Source of the DNA: Sinonovacula constricta
Lineage: Eukaryota; Mollusca; Bivalvia; Cardiida; Solecurtidae
Reading direction: 5' to 3'
DNA: 64,000 nucleotides
Assembly: GCA_007844125.1 (NCBI GenBank)
Contig: CM017572.1
Coordinates: 44,801,527-44,865,526 of the forward strand
Shown here: positions 62,409 to 64,000 of the stretch, piece after piece
Layout of the letters: each line of letters begins with the position of its first letter
Position numbering within the stretch: position 1 is the stretch's first letter
Translations under genes and position numbers: made by a program
The notes under the pieces: generated by a model
What the model saw: the letters and a program-made list of their open reading frames with translations, nothing else
The model's database searches: none
Told to the model about the DNA's origin: nothing

Positions 62409-62470
62409 GGGGGGGGGGGGGGGGAGAGAGAGAGAGAGACAGACAGATAGACAGACACAGAGAGAGACAG
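62409..62470. repeat. G run, then (GA)n and (GACA)n
   Basis: A 16-base G run is followed by GA repeats and GACAGACA repeats. Parts of the long frames crossing here (62147-62887 minus and 62256-62776 plus) are due to this low-complexity core. Confidence 0.9.
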
Positions 62471-63908
62471 ATCATGTGTTTTCTTGAAAGGTATGTGCCG
62501 ACATATATATTGTATGTGCCCATACACAAAGCCGCAACTAGTCCATACACTGATCAGAATTATTATGATCGGGATCTGTACTTTATGCGTAGGCCAAGCA
62601 CACTGACTGATCCTGGCCTGGATCAACACCGCCTGCATAGGACACACATTTGGACATTTATCGGGTGTCTTCCTCGTTGCGATGTATCCCAAAAACAAAA
62701 CAAAACCTGCTTCCACTTCATTGGCAAGCACGACCGGCGACGGTACATACAGTGTTGTCAAGTTTACCAATTTTAACTCTGAATTCTTAAAACGTGAACT
62801 GACGGTGCATTTTAAAACAACTCTGCTCTCGGCAGCTACATATTGTAAGTATAATTCTGTTAGACGTGTCGCAGAAGAATCCCCCAATTACTCGGCGACC
62901 GAAAAAGTCGGTCCTAATTTATCTGCTTTAAAGCGTCGTTTCTTCCTTTACTTAACTACAAGATAAGCATCGGTGTTAAGAAAGTCGTATGTTTTTTTTC
63001 CTCTAATTAACTTTTTCGTGTCTGCTGCTATTTCTAATTAATCCCTTAAATTAAAAGAATGAAATTAAAAAGAGATATTGTTCAATTTGTGCTCGGTTGT
63101 CGTGGCTGTGGTCGCACGAGTGTCTGGATTGTTTTAATTTACGATCGGAGTACGAGCATTTACTATTCAGGTGTGTAGGTAAAACAATAGCACACATGGT
63201 GTTTTTGAGGTGATGCTATGTTTCTGAACTTTTGCTATTTGGGAAGAAAATTGGCAAGACGAAGTTGGGATGATGTGATTATCGGCATAAAATAACACTG
63301 TTAAATATCTTAACTTTGTTTTGAGTTTTACTAAGAAAATATTAAAAAAAATTAAAATGCCGGTTTAATTTAAATGAAATTCCTAATGAAATTAACAATC
63401 GCACGAACAAATGTCCATAATGTGACATACTATTTTCGTTGTTATATATTTTTTTACGTTGCTGTATCTCTTCTTTTTTCGTATTAGAACTAAGCAATTT
63501 CGCGTTATTTTCTCGTCTTGCAAATGCTAACTTCGTTGGCCTGACTGGAAGAAAGGGAATACAATATTGCCCTTTTTTAAGAATAACATTTAGCTTAATG
63601 AAACGGTGCAGGTCGAAAAGTTATTCTTTAGTATGTTACCAAATGTATGTTCTAACACGTTTGTTTACAGTGTTATATAAGGCATATGTAAACAGTTATA
63701 TATTTCGACAGCACTAGTTTTACGTCAAGCACTCGTCATCAATGATAAGAAAGTTAACGTTTGTTTAAATTTAATAAATCATAAATGATCTTCATTATGG
63801 CTTCATATTGTTACTGTAAAGTTGCTGTTTGTCTCTATATTTTGGTGACTATCAAAGATGGGCTTGTAGATAAAAAAACATTCTGTTGACCACATTACAT
63901 AACGCCGA
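62471..63908. other. Unassigned intronic sequence
   Basis: Overlapping frames on both strands at 62480-62966 share no recognised domain. The 92-codon frame at 63439-63717 is likewise unrecognised. Confidence 0.35.
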
Positions 63909-64000
63909 TTTGTATGTCCCGTGAACCAATAGCACCTCACTGTTTGGGTTCGAGTTGCATTCAGGGCTGAGAACTTTCATGGAGCGAGGTCTTCCAGCAG
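63909..64000 (+). mobile_element. SINE-C, head and start of body, cut by the window end
   Basis: TTGGGTTCGAGTTGC (B-box-like), GGGCTGAGAACTTTCATG and GGTCTTCCAGCAG match the copies at 33.8 and 40.1 kb in order. Confidence 0.75.

Noticed and set aside
62147..62887. A 246-codon minus-strand frame
   Set aside because: It includes the (GA)n/G-run low-complexity core, overlaps plus-strand frames, and shows no recognised domain or splice support.

Overview
The window is eukaryotic, AT-rich, repeat-dense and almost entirely non-coding. It reads as part of one animal gene with very long introns. Two coding exons can be supported, both on the + strand: a 40-nt first coding exon (2706-2745) and a 271-nt second exon (28614-28884). 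They join in phase and give the N-terminal 103 codons plus two bases of a LIM-only protein. The single complete LIM domain has perfect zinc-ligand spacing and looks most like the first LIM domain of LMO4. No second LIM domain was found, so the rest of the gene should lie beyond position 64000, behind an intron of more than 35 kb. Three families of tRNA-headed SINEs, MITE-like elements and abundant minisatellites point to a lophotrochozoan, most likely a bivalve mollusc. That placement is an inference from repeat style, not a database match.

Layout: 1-2705 is upstream and 5' UTR sequence, with a possible promoter in 1440-2705. Intron 1 (2746-28613) holds a decayed copy of exon 1 (2835-2867), a 52-bp minisatellite (4.6-6.4 kb), a 43-bp minisatellite (9.1-10.1 kb), a SINE with a perfect target-site duplication (12.2 kb), a 53-bp minisatellite at the edge of a TTAA-ended element (15.05-16.1 kb), a TIR MITE (17.0 kb), a 1.2-kb TAG array (20.3 kb), an opposite-strand CTA array (23.2 kb), a TTAA-flanked element with a SINE nested in it (24.2-25.5 kb), and a GT-rich tract just before exon 2. 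Intron 2 (28885 onward) holds candidate regulatory stretches, more SINEs, a MITE at 38.5 kb, a second complete TTAA-flanked element containing a 22-bp minisatellite (43.5-45.0 kb), an AGT/AGC array (45.7 kb), and a run of related units of about 1 kb (47.2-56.6 kb). That run is interrupted by a 3.9-kb block of a 23-bp satellite (50048-53940).

Most long open reading frames here are by-products of repeats. The 23-bp satellite is open in all minus-strand frames, and the trinucleotide and CT arrays give homopolymeric or two-residue peptides. No prokaryotic operon, CRISPR array, rRNA, or convincing functional tRNA gene was seen. The more interesting signals are structural: a minisatellite that appears to have grown out of an antisense SINE fragment, TTAA-ended elements carrying unrelated tandem arrays, a satellite that expanded inside an older tandem array, and complementary trinucleotide arrays on both sides of exon 2.
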